64,000 nucleotides of DNA, taken from Lactiplantibacillus pentosus. GTDB lineage: Bacteria > Bacillota > Bacilli > Lactobacillales > Lactobacillaceae. A program made the position numbers and the translations under genes. Where the stretch lies: positions 186,001 to 250,000 of the forward strand of contig NZ_CP032757.1 of assembly GCF_003641185.1 (NCBI RefSeq), in the 5' to 3' direction. Positions 1 to 8,018 of this stretch are shown here, piece by piece (position 1 is the stretch's first letter; each line of letters begins with the position of its first letter). The notes beneath the pieces were generated by a model. The model was not told the origin of the DNA. It searched no databases and saw nothing but the letters and a program-made list of their open reading frames with translations.

Positions 1-21
1 AGCGGCAATCTGGCGAGCTAA
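1..21 (+). CDS. possible 3' end of an upstream gene
   Basis: The first 21 bases read in frame as S-G-N-L-A-S followed by TAA. This could be the end of a gene running into the window, and the GntR regulator that follows on the same strand would then be downstream of it. Seven codons are too few to identify anything, so this is only a plausible reading. Confidence 0.25.
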   Translation, partial: SGNLAS

Positions 22-58
22 TGACAGAATGATTAGTAATTAAACAAAGCTGATAAAA

Positions 59-66
59 GTATATAC
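59..66. promoter_or_regulatory. candidate GntR/HutC operator core (GTATATAC)
   Basis: An 8-bp perfect palindrome GTATATAC sits in the AT-rich stretch upstream of the GntR regulator gene. HutC-subfamily regulators often bind AT-centred palindromes of the GTnTATAnAC kind, so autoregulation is a reasonable inference. Only the palindrome itself is observed. Confidence 0.3.
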
Positions 67-139
67 AAATCGTTTCATTTAGCTGCTAAAAGGGGTAAAC
101 TAGTTGACAAGACCAAATGGTAAAAGGGGTGTGTAGAAT

Positions 140-856
140 TTGGCTTATAAATACGAAACGATTGCGGATACCTTGCGAGAAGAAATTAAATCTGGCAAAT
201 ATACGCCGGGAGAATTAATGCCCGATCAAAATAAATTAGCGGCGACCTTTGATACGACGCGGATCACCATTCATAAGGCGATTCAATTATTAATCATCGA
301 AGGGATGGTGTACTCGAAACGAGGGGCTGGGACCTTTGTCCGTAAAGACTTTGGCTTGACCGAAAGACGGCAGGAAACGTTGGTGGACAAGCCACTCGGA
401 ACGACCCAAACCAACGCCGGTAAAAAAGTGACGAGTAAAGTGCTAGAACTAGAAGCACGGTTGCCAACGAAGCGTGAAGCCGAACAACTGCTGATTGACG
501 AGATGGATCCCGTCTACGTGATGCGGCGGACGCGCTATGTCGATGGCAAAGTCTGGGCCTATGAACATACGATTATGCCGACTGGAATCGTCACGTTGAC
601 GAAAAAAGTACTGGAAGGCTCCGTTTATGGTTACTTGGAACAGCATAGCGGTAAGAAAATTGCCGGGTCGCACCGCATCATTTCCGCCGGTAGAGTTACG
701 GCTGATGACGTGGCGGCCATGGGGGCAAAATTAAATGACCCCGTGTTGATCATCAATCAGATCAGTTATATGGATGACGGCCAGCCGTTTGAAGTGTCAG
801 AATCACACTTTCCATACGCGACGAGTTCGGTTGTCGCTGATGTACAGCTCCATTAA
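140..856 (+). CDS. GntR-family (HutC subfamily) transcriptional regulator
   Basis: This is a 238-residue cytoplasmic repressor-type protein. Residues 1-70 form the GntR winged helix (YETIADTLREEIKSGKY, then the recognition region TTRITIHKAIQLLIIEGMV and the GAGTFV wing). Residues 90-235 fit a UTRA ligand-binding domain, as in regulators of sugar, GlcNAc or beta-glucoside genes. The start is TTG, preceded by an AAAGGGG ribosome-binding site. A strong terminator follows the stop codon. Its targets are probably sugar genes to the left of the window (inference); the ligand cannot be read from the sequence. Confidence 0.88.
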   Translation: MAYKYETIADTLREEIKSGKYTPGELMPDQNKLAATFDTTRITIHKAIQLLIIEGMVYSKRGAGTFVRKDFGLTERRQETLVDKPLGTTQTNAGKKVTSKVLELEARLPTKREAEQLLIDEMDPVYVMRRTRYVDGKVWAYEHTIMPTGIVTLTKKVLEGSVYGYLEQHSGKKIAGSHRIISAGRVTADDVAAMGAKLNDPVLIINQISYMDDGQPFEVSESHFPYATSSVVADVQLH

Positions 857-858
857 AG

Positions 859-896
859 AATCGGTAACCACATTTGACAGTGGTTGCCGATTTTTT
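859..896 (+). terminator. Rho-independent terminator of the GntR gene
   Basis: The arms AATCGGTAACCAC and GTGGTTGCCGATT form a 13-bp stem (one G-T pair) with an 8-nt loop, followed by a run of T. It starts three bases after the stop codon. Confidence 0.9.
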
Positions 897-958
897 GCTG
901 AAAATGCTGGTGAAAGTTGCATTCGACTAAGCGGTGGACCATAATTAAGTTAGCTTTT

Positions 959-972
959 AGAAAGCGCTTTAA
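959..972. promoter_or_regulatory. cre-like or PadR operator palindrome
   Basis: The sequence AGAAAGCGCTTTAA contains the perfect palindrome AAAGCGCTTT and matches 12 of 14 positions of an idealised CcpA cre site (TGAAAGCGCTTTCA). It lies about 30 bp upstream of the PadR-like gene. It could serve CcpA or the PadR protein itself; the sequence does not decide. Confidence 0.4.
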
Positions 973-1000
973 CGAGCGTGCGATATGAGGAGATGTGATG

Positions 1001-1330
1001 ATGCCAGCTAATTTCTATCAACGATTGATCGACAAGTATGAACCAATGACGGAAGCGGCGTTCTTGGTCTTAGTCAGCGTCCGCAAGCCGATTACGAGCG
1101 AAGCGATTCCGGAAAAGATCGCTGAGTTGACGCAAAATCAGCTACAGCTTGGCTTGGGGACCCTGTTCACCAACTTACACGCGATGACCAAGGATTATTT
1201 GATGACGGAACGCGTGGATGAAAATGACGTGCACACGTATGAAATCACGGGGAGTGGCGAATCGGTCTTGGCAGCTGAACGGAAACGGCTGCAATTATTG
1301 AACCAGATTTGTGAACAAGAAGGTCTCTAG
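1001..1330 (+). CDS. PadR-family transcriptional regulator
   Basis: This is a 109-residue winged-helix protein with the PadR-type pattern (TEAAFLVLVSV, then LGLGTLFTNLHAMTKDYLM, where typical PadR has GTLYRALxRLExxGLI, then the wing YEITGSGESVL). The frame is open from a GTG at 995, but GAGGAGA at 987-993 sits almost on that codon, so the ATG at 1001 has the better spacing. The next two genes encode DUF2812 membrane proteins. PadR-DUF2812 pairing recurs in Firmicutes and implies that the regulator controls this small operon (established association; inference here). Confidence 0.8.
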   Translation: MPANFYQRLIDKYEPMTEAAFLVLVSVRKPITSEAIPEKIAELTQNQLQLGLGTLFTNLHAMTKDYLMTERVDENDVHTYEITGSGESVLAAERKRLQLLNQICEQEGL

Positions 1331-1368
1331 TCTATCTAACAGGCTGATATCACGGGGGAAGTGGTAAG

Positions 1369-2157
1369 ATGTGGCGTTATCATGTTACGGTCAAAGGCTC
1401 GGATGACGAGCTCAAGTGGCTGAACCAGCAAGCACAGCGGGGACAGCGGTTATGCCGAATTACGGGTAATTGGTATCAATTTCAGGCGACCAAGACGCCA
1501 GTGCAGCTCTTCAGTGAATATGTCACGAGCGAGGTGGCGACGGACATTGAGACGAGTCAGCCGCCGTTTGAATTGGTGACCAAGTTGCAGCTCAAGCAGC
1601 CGGATGTCCAAGTCATTTATACGGCGACGACACAAGCCAGTCTGGACGTGACGCGCGTTGATCGGCAAAATGCCCCACTGCAATTGAAAGTCGCGTTGGC
1701 ACAGCGGGGACATTTGATGAATGTGATGAATCTCAGGGTTGTTCTGGGATTACTACTGGCAATGATTTTGATTTATTTCAGGCTCATGAACGACACGTGG
1801 GGCGGCTGGTATGGTTTGATTTGGATCCTATTTAGCTTTTATCCGGCGTGGCAGGCGAGTCGGATTCACAAGCAAGCCAACGCGTTGCGTGTCGTGACGC
1901 AACAGTATGATGATGCGTGGCGGCCAACGATGCACGTCTTTTTGAAAAACATGGCGGCACCGCTTGAGATTGAAAAAGTCGCTAGTATCGGCCAGTGGCA
2001 GTACGTGGGGCAAGATCATCGCGGCATGTATTGGTATGATGTTCGAACGTTAGCCAGTGCCAGTGAAATCAAGCAAACGCTACAGCCAGCACTTGACCAT
2101 AGCGTTACCGTATCGATTGTCAGCTGGCTGGGATTAGCACCAATTGGTTATCTTTAG
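1369..2157 (+). CDS. DUF2812 domain membrane protein
   Basis: The protein has 262 residues. The N-terminal 115 residues resemble DUF2812 (SDDELKWLNQQAQRGQRL, GNWYQF, VYTATT). A hydrophobic hairpin of two probable membrane segments follows at about 120-165 (LRVVLGLLLAMILIYF and WYGLIWILFSFYPAW). The C-terminal soluble part ends with a WYDVRTLASASEIKQ block. It is a paralogue of the next gene, with identical motifs at both ends, which points to a local duplication. DUF2812 proteins have no firm biochemical role; association with PadR regulators suggests an envelope-stress or sensing function (inference). Confidence 0.75.
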   Translation: MWRYHVTVKGSDDELKWLNQQAQRGQRLCRITGNWYQFQATKTPVQLFSEYVTSEVATDIETSQPPFELVTKLQLKQPDVQVIYTATTQASLDVTRVDRQNAPLQLKVALAQRGHLMNVMNLRVVLGLLLAMILIYFRLMNDTWGGWYGLIWILFSFYPAWQASRIHKQANALRVVTQQYDDAWRPTMHVFLKNMAAPLEIEKVASIGQWQYVGQDHRGMYWYDVRTLASASEIKQTLQPALDHSVTVSIVSWLGLAPIGYL

Positions 2158-2176
2158 TAAAAAAGGACGTGGGATT

Positions 2177-2989
2177 ATGTGGCGGCATCGGTTTTTGATT
2201 AAAGGTTCAGAACAGGAGTTAACGTGGCTAAACGGCCTCGCAGCCCGGCACCATTTATTGACGGGGATTCATGGAAATTGGTATCAGTTTAAAAAAGTTG
2301 AGCCGACCTACCGTGTCTTCAGTGAATACGTGACGCAGGATGTTTCGACGACGGTGACTGACCGCAACAGTGCATTTCAAGTGTTGACGACAGTTCCAGT
2401 GAAGGGGACGAATGTCGACGTCATCTATACGGGGAGCGACCAGCCGAGCTTGCAACAGACTAAGCTGGCTCCCAGCGACCCGCAAATGCGCTTGAAAGTT
2501 GCGTTACAGTTGCGCGACCAGGCGATGAATACGATCAATTTGAGTTTGTATGCCGGGGTGATCGTCTGGGGCTTGTTCCTGGTACTTTTGATTCAGCGGC
2601 AACAACTTGACTTGCTAGGGCCTTGGCTGCTGCTATTGTTGGTAGGACTATTAGCCATTTTTGGACTGTATCGCATCTCCGGACGGTTACAGTTGCAAAT
2701 CAGTCAGTTGCGCCGAGAGACTGAGCAGTACGACGGCGCGTGGATGCCAACAATGCACGTCTTTGTGAGTCCGTTAACGGCAGAGTTGGATGTTGAAGCG
2801 CCAGAACTAAAGTCGTTAGGTCGGTGGACCCTGGTCGGTCATGACAAACGCGGCAAGTACTGGTATGATGTCCAAACGTTGGCCAGCACTTCCGAAATCA
2901 AGCAAGTGCTCCAGTCAGTAACCGCTGACCAAGTCCACATCGACATTTTCAGTTGGCTGGGTCTGGCACCAGTCGGTTGGTTTATCTGA
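2177..2989 (+). CDS. DUF2812 domain membrane protein (paralogue)
   Basis: The protein has 270 residues and the same architecture as its neighbour: DUF2812 at the N terminus (SEQELTWLNGLAARHHLL, GNWYQFKK), two membrane segments near 125-175, and the same WYDVQTLASTSEIKQVLQ block near the C terminus. The frame is open from 2144, overlapping the previous gene, but AAAGGACG at 2162-2168 is well placed for the ATG at 2177, and the MWRH opening matches the MWRY opening of the paralogue. It is very likely cotranscribed with the preceding two genes. Function unknown. Confidence 0.75.
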   Translation: MWRHRFLIKGSEQELTWLNGLAARHHLLTGIHGNWYQFKKVEPTYRVFSEYVTQDVSTTVTDRNSAFQVLTTVPVKGTNVDVIYTGSDQPSLQQTKLAPSDPQMRLKVALQLRDQAMNTINLSLYAGVIVWGLFLVLLIQRQQLDLLGPWLLLLLVGLLAIFGLYRISGRLQLQISQLRRETEQYDGAWMPTMHVFVSPLTAELDVEAPELKSLGRWTLVGHDKRGKYWYDVQTLASTSEIKQVLQSVTADQVHIDIFSWLGLAPVGWFI

Positions 2990-3460
2990 CTAGGTTTTTT
3001 ATCTGGACTGACAGGTCCTTAATTGAACATAGACGTAAACGTCACTTTGTAGTCGTTACGACGAAGTGGCGTTTTTTTTGACGTCCGGTGGTGGGGATTA
3101 ACCCGCTAAGTGGTCGGAATTTGTTTGTGGGGTGCCAAGCTGATTAATCAGGTCATTACTGCACTTTAAGGCGCATTGTTAGTGGTATTCAAGCGGGGTT
3201 AGTTAATCAGCTAAAAATAATATAAATAATAAGTGACACACAAACATAATAGTAGTATTCTAGTATAAAGGACAAAGCTGGAATGTGTGGAGTGTTGACG
3301 TATTTTCCGCCAAATAAGAAGATAGGCGCAAATTTAACAATGAAATTTTTTTTATTCGTCACAAATATTTCATATAATCGGGTTACCGTAGACAGTACAA
3401 GCTCGATTGGATTTAATGTGGTCGGACTAAATATGCAGAAAGCTTAGTGAGGTGATTTTG
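2990..3460. other. intergenic region, AT-rich
   Basis: About 470 bp without a supported gene. It contains the terminator at 3038-3079, then AT-rich DNA (3200-3440) with a TATAAT at 3373-3378 that could serve the next gene, although the -35 region in front of it is poor. Nothing else was recognised. Confidence 0.5.
3038..3079 (+). terminator. Rho-independent terminator of the PadR-DUF2812 operon
   Basis: AACGTCACTTTGT (3038-3050) pairs with ACGAAGTGGCGTT (3061-3073) using two G-U pairs, followed by eight T. It lies 50 bp after the last DUF2812 stop codon. Confidence 0.85.
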
Positions 3461-3952
3461 ATGCGACTCAAGGATTTGACAGGTGAGACTTTTAGCCGTT
3501 TGACTGTGCTCGAACGGGCTGAAAGTGCACCTAATGGTAATGCACGGTGGTTGTGTCAGTGTTCATGTGGTCGACAGGTAGTTATCGATAGTTATCGGTT
3601 ACGGAAAGGAATTACGAAAAGCTGTGGTTGTTTACGCGCGGATGTCAGTCGGAAGAATATTTTCGAGAATCCCCAAACACGTAAAAACATGGGACGGAGT
3701 GATAACTTACCGCTATATCAAGGAACTTCAGTCGATCGATTGAAACCGAATAGCCGTAACCGGAGTGGCGTCATTGGGGTATCCTTTGACCGTTGCTCAC
3801 AAAAATGGGTGGCCCGGTTAATGTATCGTGGTCGGTTAGTATTAAATCAACAATTTGCAGATATGGACGATGCAATTATGGCGCGCAAGCAAGCTGAACA
3901 ACGCTATGTGATGCCCGTATTGAAAGAATATGAAGAATCAAGTACGGACTAG
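3461..3952 (+). CDS. zinc-ribbon / AP2-like DNA-binding protein
   Basis: This 163-residue protein has an N-terminal Cys-rich segment (CQCSCG ... SCGCL, about residues 33-62) that looks like a small zinc-binding element. The C-terminal block SGVIGVSFDRCSQKWVARL (about 108-150) resembles the AP2 domain found in phage and mobile-element proteins, often beside HNH nuclease domains. No HNH motif is visible. GTG at 3452 and TTG at 3458 are upstream in frame, but the GTGAGGTGA ribosome-binding site covers them, so ATG 3461 is preferred. The gene stands alone between two terminators in AT-rich DNA, so it may be a transferred or domesticated mobile-element gene (inference). Confidence 0.6.
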   Translation: MRLKDLTGETFSRLTVLERAESAPNGNARWLCQCSCGRQVVIDSYRLRKGITKSCGCLRADVSRKNIFENPQTRKNMGRSDNLPLYQGTSVDRLKPNSRNRSGVIGVSFDRCSQKWVARLMYRGRLVLNQQFADMDDAIMARKQAEQRYVMPVLKEYEESSTD

Positions 3953-3971
3953 GCGCGTACATACATTTAAG

Positions 3972-3998
3972 CACTCCGAATAATCGGGGTGTTTTTTT
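3972..3998 (+). terminator. Rho-independent terminator
   Basis: CACTCCGA (3972-3979) pairs with TCGGGGTG (3984-3991) around an ATAA loop and is followed by a T run. It lies about 20 bp after the AP2-like gene. Confidence 0.8.
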
Positions 3999-4373
3999 GT
4001 TGGCTGAGCATGAGTCGAATTCGGGCAATCTTTAAGAGTGATCGTTCGGCAATCGAATAATTACCCAGATTATTTCCCGGGAAATAAGTACGTTAACTTT
4101 ACGATTGTGGTCGTACTGGGGTTAGATGTAAGGCCTCGATTGGCTCATTTGATTAGGTCGTTAGGATACTAAGCGAAGAAGGTAGGTTGAACAATCAACT
4201 GGCGAGATCACGTAAGCAGGAAATATGCACTGAAGTTAAGCCACAAAATAGTGTCGTCAGGTCAGGACATTGCGCCAATCTACTACTCATCTTCGTGGAT
4301 ACTTAATTAGCTTAACGAGCGAGAATGACCGTTGTCGCAGCATTTCAAACCATTAAGCTAAAATAGCAGAAAA

Positions 4374-4406
4374 ATTGACTCGCCAGTCATTGACTTGTGA
4401 GTCAAT
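4374..4406. promoter_or_regulatory. tandem TetR-type operators
   Basis: Two overlapping 18-bp palindromes are visible: ATTGACT-cgcc-AGTCATT (4374-4391, one mismatch) and ATTGACT-tgtg-AGTCAAT (4389-4406, perfect). Their centres are 15 bp apart. They cover the -35 hexamer of the exporter promoter. The TetR gene at 7105, downstream of the exporter genes, is the obvious candidate ligand (inference). Confidence 0.75.
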
Positions 4407-4418
4407 AGTGCGTATGAT
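4390..4418 (+). promoter_or_regulatory. promoter of the ABC exporter operon
   Basis: TTGACT (4390-4395) and TATGAT (4413-4418) are separated by exactly 17 bp. The -35 element lies inside the second TetR-type operator. Confidence 0.8.
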
Positions 4419-4477
4419 AGCGGCAACAATACAACCGAGTTGCTTGTTGATGAGCTCGGATGATGGGAGTGAGTGGT

Positions 4478-5395
4478 ATGGCTAATGAACCAGTTTTAAA
4501 AATTACGCATTTACAGAAACGGTTTGGCAAGTTCAATGCGTTAGCTGATATTGATTTTGAAGTTGGGCCGGGGGAAGTGTTTGGTTTTATTGGCCCGAAC
4601 GGTGCGGGAAAGTCGACGACGATTCGGGTATTACTGGGGATTTTACGGGCGACTAGTGGTCATGCGCTGATTTTTGGCCAAGATGTCTGGCGAGAGAGCG
4701 TTGCGATTCACAAGCGGCTGGCGTACGTTCCTGGTGATGTTTATTTATGGCCGAACCTAAGCGGTGGTGAAATCATTGACCTGTTCTTGAAGTTGAACGG
4801 TGGGCAGCACAGTGCTAAGACGGATGCGCTGATTGATAAATTTGAATTGGATCCGCGTAAAAAAGCGCGCACCTATTCTAAAGGCAATCGGCAAAAAGTG
4901 GCCTTGATTGCGGCCTTTTCAACGGATGCGGACTTTTATATCTTTGACGAGCCGACTTCCGGATTAGACCCGTTGAATGAACAGACGTTTCAAAACGAGG
5001 TTCTGGCGTTAAAGCAACAGGGGAAAAGTGTCTTGCTGTCGAGTCATATCCTGTCGGAGGTTGAAAAAATGTGTGACCGGATTGCGATTATTCGTGAAGG
5101 ACGAATCGTTGAGACGGGGACCTTGGCCGAAATGCGCCATTTAACTCGGACAACGGTGGACGTTCAGACACAAGAGGCCTTGACCGATTTGGCAACATTA
5201 CCGGGCGTTCATGGCGTCACTGCGCGGCACGGCAAAAATCACGTCAGTCTGGCAGTCGATGCGGACCAACTGAGTGTCGTCATGCAATATTTAACGCAGC
5301 GGCAACTGTTAACGTTGACCACGACACCGCCGACCCTCGAAGACTTGTTCATGCGCTACTACACCGCTGATGAGCCACATGATGACGGGAAGTGA
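4478..5395 (+). CDS. ABC transporter ATP-binding protein (ABC-2 exporter)
   Basis: This 305-residue ATPase has a Walker A motif (GPNGAGKST), a degenerate signature (YSKGNRQKVALI), Walker B (FYIFDEPTSGLD) and the switch histidine region (LLSSHILSE). The C-terminal extension is typical of drug or antibiotic exporter ATPases. The frame is open from 4460, but GGGAG at 4465-4469 fits the ATG at 4478. The stop overlaps the start region of the permease gene, so the two proteins form one exporter in the membrane. Substrate unknown; an adjacent TetR regulator suggests a xenobiotic or antimicrobial. Confidence 0.9.
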   Translation: MANEPVLKITHLQKRFGKFNALADIDFEVGPGEVFGFIGPNGAGKSTTIRVLLGILRATSGHALIFGQDVWRESVAIHKRLAYVPGDVYLWPNLSGGEIIDLFLKLNGGQHSAKTDALIDKFELDPRKKARTYSKGNRQKVALIAAFSTDADFYIFDEPTSGLDPLNEQTFQNEVLALKQQGKSVLLSSHILSEVEKMCDRIAIIREGRIVETGTLAEMRHLTRTTVDVQTQEALTDLATLPGVHGVTARHGKNHVSLAVDADQLSVVMQYLTQRQLLTLTTTPPTLEDLFMRYYTADEPHDDGK

Positions 5396-5400
5396 TTCGG

Positions 5401-7017
5401 ATGAAGGGGCAATTAGGTGCACAGACGGGAACACTGATCCGTTTTAATCTAAAACGAGATTGGAAGAAGAACCTGATTTGGATTGCGGTAATGACCGGCT
5501 TATTTGCGGTGATTGCAGCTAAGTTTGACGGAATTTATGGGACTCAGGCGGCCTTAAATGAAATTGTCAAAACCCTTAAGATGCCGGCGATGGTCGCCTT
5601 ATTTGGCGCTTTTACCGCAAAGGCACCGTATACGACAGCCAAGGTGTTTGCGACTGAAATGGTCGTTTTTATGGCGCTGTTCATGGTGATTATGAATATT
5701 ATGATTGCGGTCGCTGCGACCCGTACAGATGAGGATGACGGCCGATTAGAATTGATTCGAGCACACGCGGTCGGTCGCCTCGCGCCGCTGTTCGCGGTTG
5801 CGACAGAACTGACCATCTTAAATGGCTTAGTTGGCGTGCTCTTTGGATTGGGCCTGCAAGTGGCACAACTGCCTGGTGCAACGACGACCGGTAATTGGCT
5901 GATTGGCCTGGGCTTAGGCACACTTGGCTGGGCGTTTGGGATGCTGACGCTCTTGCTTGCTCAGGTCGCGACCAGTGCTAGCGGGACCACGATGCTCAGT
6001 TACGTGGTTCTCGGCGGCATGTATATTGCGCGAATGGGAACGGATGTCAGCCACCCCCGCCTCACTTGGTGGATTCCCTTTGGCTGGATTGAAAAAATGG
6101 ACGTTTACCAGACGGCCCACTGGCTACCGGTCGGTTTGTATGGGCTGATGGGTCTAGTGTGCTTAGCGGTGGCACTGGGATTGAGTGCCCAACGTGATGT
6201 GGGCGCCGGCTTGATTAGCCCGCGTCGTGGCCGGCGTCAGGCGAGCTTATGGCTGCGAGGACCGGCGACGTTATTGTGGCGGCAATCACGGGGGATGATG
6301 ATTGCCTGGCTGCTCGGTAATTTCATTTTAGGGGCGTCCTACGCGTCAATTTTTAACACGATCGGTGACTTAGCGAAAAGCAACCCGATGATCAAGCAGT
6401 TGCTGGGGACTTCCGCACTGGCTGCGGCCAATCGGACGGTCGTTAAAAATTTCATTGCCGTGTTAGCGGTCGTGATGGTGATTGTGGCGCTAATTCCAGC
6501 CGTGCAGTTGATGCTGAAGCTGGTGGGCGATGAGCAAAAAGGGGTTCTGCATCAAGTTTATGCGACCGCAACGTCTCGTTGGCACGTGTGGATCAGTTAT
6601 ACCGGCTGGGCGCTGGTCCTTGGCAGCGGCGTGCTACTTTCAGGCTTGGCCGGGATGTACTTGATGGGGACAATTAGCATGACCGACCCGATTCGCTGGT
6701 CAACTTATTGGCAGATTTTCTGTGCCTATGTTCCGGCGATGCTGGTCATGATTGCGGTTGCCAGTGCCTTAGCTGGTTGGCTACCCAAATGGCGCGTGGT
6801 CGCCTGGGCGTGGGTCGGTTATGCGTTTTTCTCGCTTTATCTGGGCAACTTAATCGATTTGCCACGGTGGGCGCGGCGGTTGACACCAATCGGGTTTGTC
6901 AATCAGGTTCCGATTAAAGCAATCGATTGGACCACGAGTGGCTGGTGCTTGGCAATCGCTGTGCTAATATTAATCATAGCGGCGTTTGGCTATCGGCGCC
7001 GGGACCTCGCACAATAG
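5401..7017 (+). CDS. ABC-2 type exporter permease
   Basis: The 538-residue protein has about twelve hydrophobic segments in two similar halves, as in the large permeases annotated as exporters of polyketide antibiotics. Examples are LIWIAVMTGLFAVIAA, MALFMVIMNIMIAVAA and ATLLWRQSRGMMIAWLLGNFILG, the last opening the second half. A GTG at 5392 is in frame and overlaps the ATPase stop, but GGGAAGTG is better spaced for ATG 5401. It partners the ATPase encoded immediately upstream. Confidence 0.85.
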   Translation: MKGQLGAQTGTLIRFNLKRDWKKNLIWIAVMTGLFAVIAAKFDGIYGTQAALNEIVKTLKMPAMVALFGAFTAKAPYTTAKVFATEMVVFMALFMVIMNIMIAVAATRTDEDDGRLELIRAHAVGRLAPLFAVATELTILNGLVGVLFGLGLQVAQLPGATTTGNWLIGLGLGTLGWAFGMLTLLLAQVATSASGTTMLSYVVLGGMYIARMGTDVSHPRLTWWIPFGWIEKMDVYQTAHWLPVGLYGLMGLVCLAVALGLSAQRDVGAGLISPRRGRRQASLWLRGPATLLWRQSRGMMIAWLLGNFILGASYASIFNTIGDLAKSNPMIKQLLGTSALAAANRTVVKNFIAVLAVVMVIVALIPAVQLMLKLVGDEQKGVLHQVYATATSRWHVWISYTGWALVLGSGVLLSGLAGMYLMGTISMTDPIRWSTYWQIFCAYVPAMLVMIAVASALAGWLPKWRVVAWAWVGYAFFSLYLGNLIDLPRWARRLTPIGFVNQVPIKAIDWTTSGWCLAIAVLILIIAAFGYRRRDLAQ

Positions 7018-7104
7018 GTCGCTGGCAACCCGACCAACGTCACGATGACAATGATTAATACGGTGACAACTAGCGACAACAATGGATGAAAGGATGATTG
7101 GTAG

Positions 7105-7749
7105 ATGGCAAACAAGCAAACAGTTCCCAAGGATCCAAAAAAGGTGGCGCGGATGATGCAAGCGGCGATGCATGAGTTTGCTGCGCGGGGCTATCAGGAT
7201 GCCAAAACGGATGCCATCGCCAGTGCTGCGGCTGTCTCCAAAGGGCTCCTGTTTCATTACTATGGCAGCAAACAGGGGCTCTACTTCGCAACCGTCCAGT
7301 TGGCAACTGAGACGATTATCGCGACGATCAATCGCCAATCCCATGCCGTACCCGATGACCTGGTGACGTTGATGGCTCGTAGCGCACAATATAAGGCTGA
7401 TTTCGGCCGAACCCATCCAGATGAGATGAAGGTCATGATTGAAGCATACGGCGCCTTAGAACGGTTACCGGTGAAATTACAAGCACAGATGAAAGGCTTG
7501 TATGCCCAAGCAATGACGATGACTCAGGACATGATTGGCCAGGTCTTGGATAAAATGAAACTGCGTCCAGAGATTGATCGTGAAGCAACGATTGCGTTAA
7601 TTATGGGCGTTTATAATCAAATTTTTACGGAATTTCAAGCCTATATGCGAAAACAACCAAACGTGCAGTCGATGGATGATGCCGCGTGGGTCGTTCAACG
7701 GGCTCAGACCTATATGGCGATTTTGGAGCATGGATTCGTTGCCCCTTAG
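7105..7749 (+). CDS. TetR/AcrR-family regulator of the ABC exporter
   Basis: The 214-residue protein has a TetR helix-turn-helix at about residues 12-55 (AAMHEFAARGYQDAKTDAIASAAAVSKGLLFHYYGSK) and an all-helical ligand domain. It is encoded 87 bp after the permease on the same strand, with AAAGGATG as ribosome-binding site. The tandem 18-bp palindromes over the exporter promoter are its likely operators, which would make this a drug-responsive self-regulated operon (inference). Confidence 0.88.
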   Translation: MANKQTVPKDPKKVARMMQAAMHEFAARGYQDAKTDAIASAAAVSKGLLFHYYGSKQGLYFATVQLATETIIATINRQSHAVPDDLVTLMARSAQYKADFGRTHPDEMKVMIEAYGALERLPVKLQAQMKGLYAQAMTMTQDMIGQVLDKMKLRPEIDREATIALIMGVYNQIFTEFQAYMRKQPNVQSMDDAAWVVQRAQTYMAILEHGFVAP

Positions 7750-7845
7750 TGCGCAAAGGCGCATGTATTGATGTTAGATTGGCCTTCTGAAAAACTGTAG
7801 GAGGCAAACTACTGAAGCTTGCCACTTACCATCACGATGCATTCA

Positions 7846-7884
7846 AAAAGTAATTGCCGGCATGGATCAGGCAGTTGCTTTTTT
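7846..7884 (+). terminator. Rho-independent terminator after the TetR gene
   Basis: AAAAGTAATTGCC (7846-7858) pairs with GGCAGTTGCTTTT (7870-7882) with G-U pairs, followed by T residues. Confidence 0.75.
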
Positions 7885-8018
7885 GATTCTACAACTAGCT
7901 CGTACTGAATACTGCGGGTTAACGTGTGAAACGAGCGTCGCTGACAGGATTATTCGTTTGCGCGCTAAAAATGTGGTAAGTTAGACTTATTAAGTAACGG
8001 ATGAAGCGAGGGATCAAG

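Larger units (their letters stand above)
3953..4477. other. intergenic region with terminator, palindrome and exporter promoter
   Basis: About 525 bp with no supported gene. It holds the terminator at 3972-3998, a perfect 18-bp palindrome at 4070-4087 (TTATTTCCCGGGAAATAA) of unknown role, and the promoter/operator block at 4374-4418. Confidence 0.6.

Noticed and set aside
5544-6148. ORFs on both strands within the exporter permease
   Set aside because: Shadows of the permease gene; no motif or start site.
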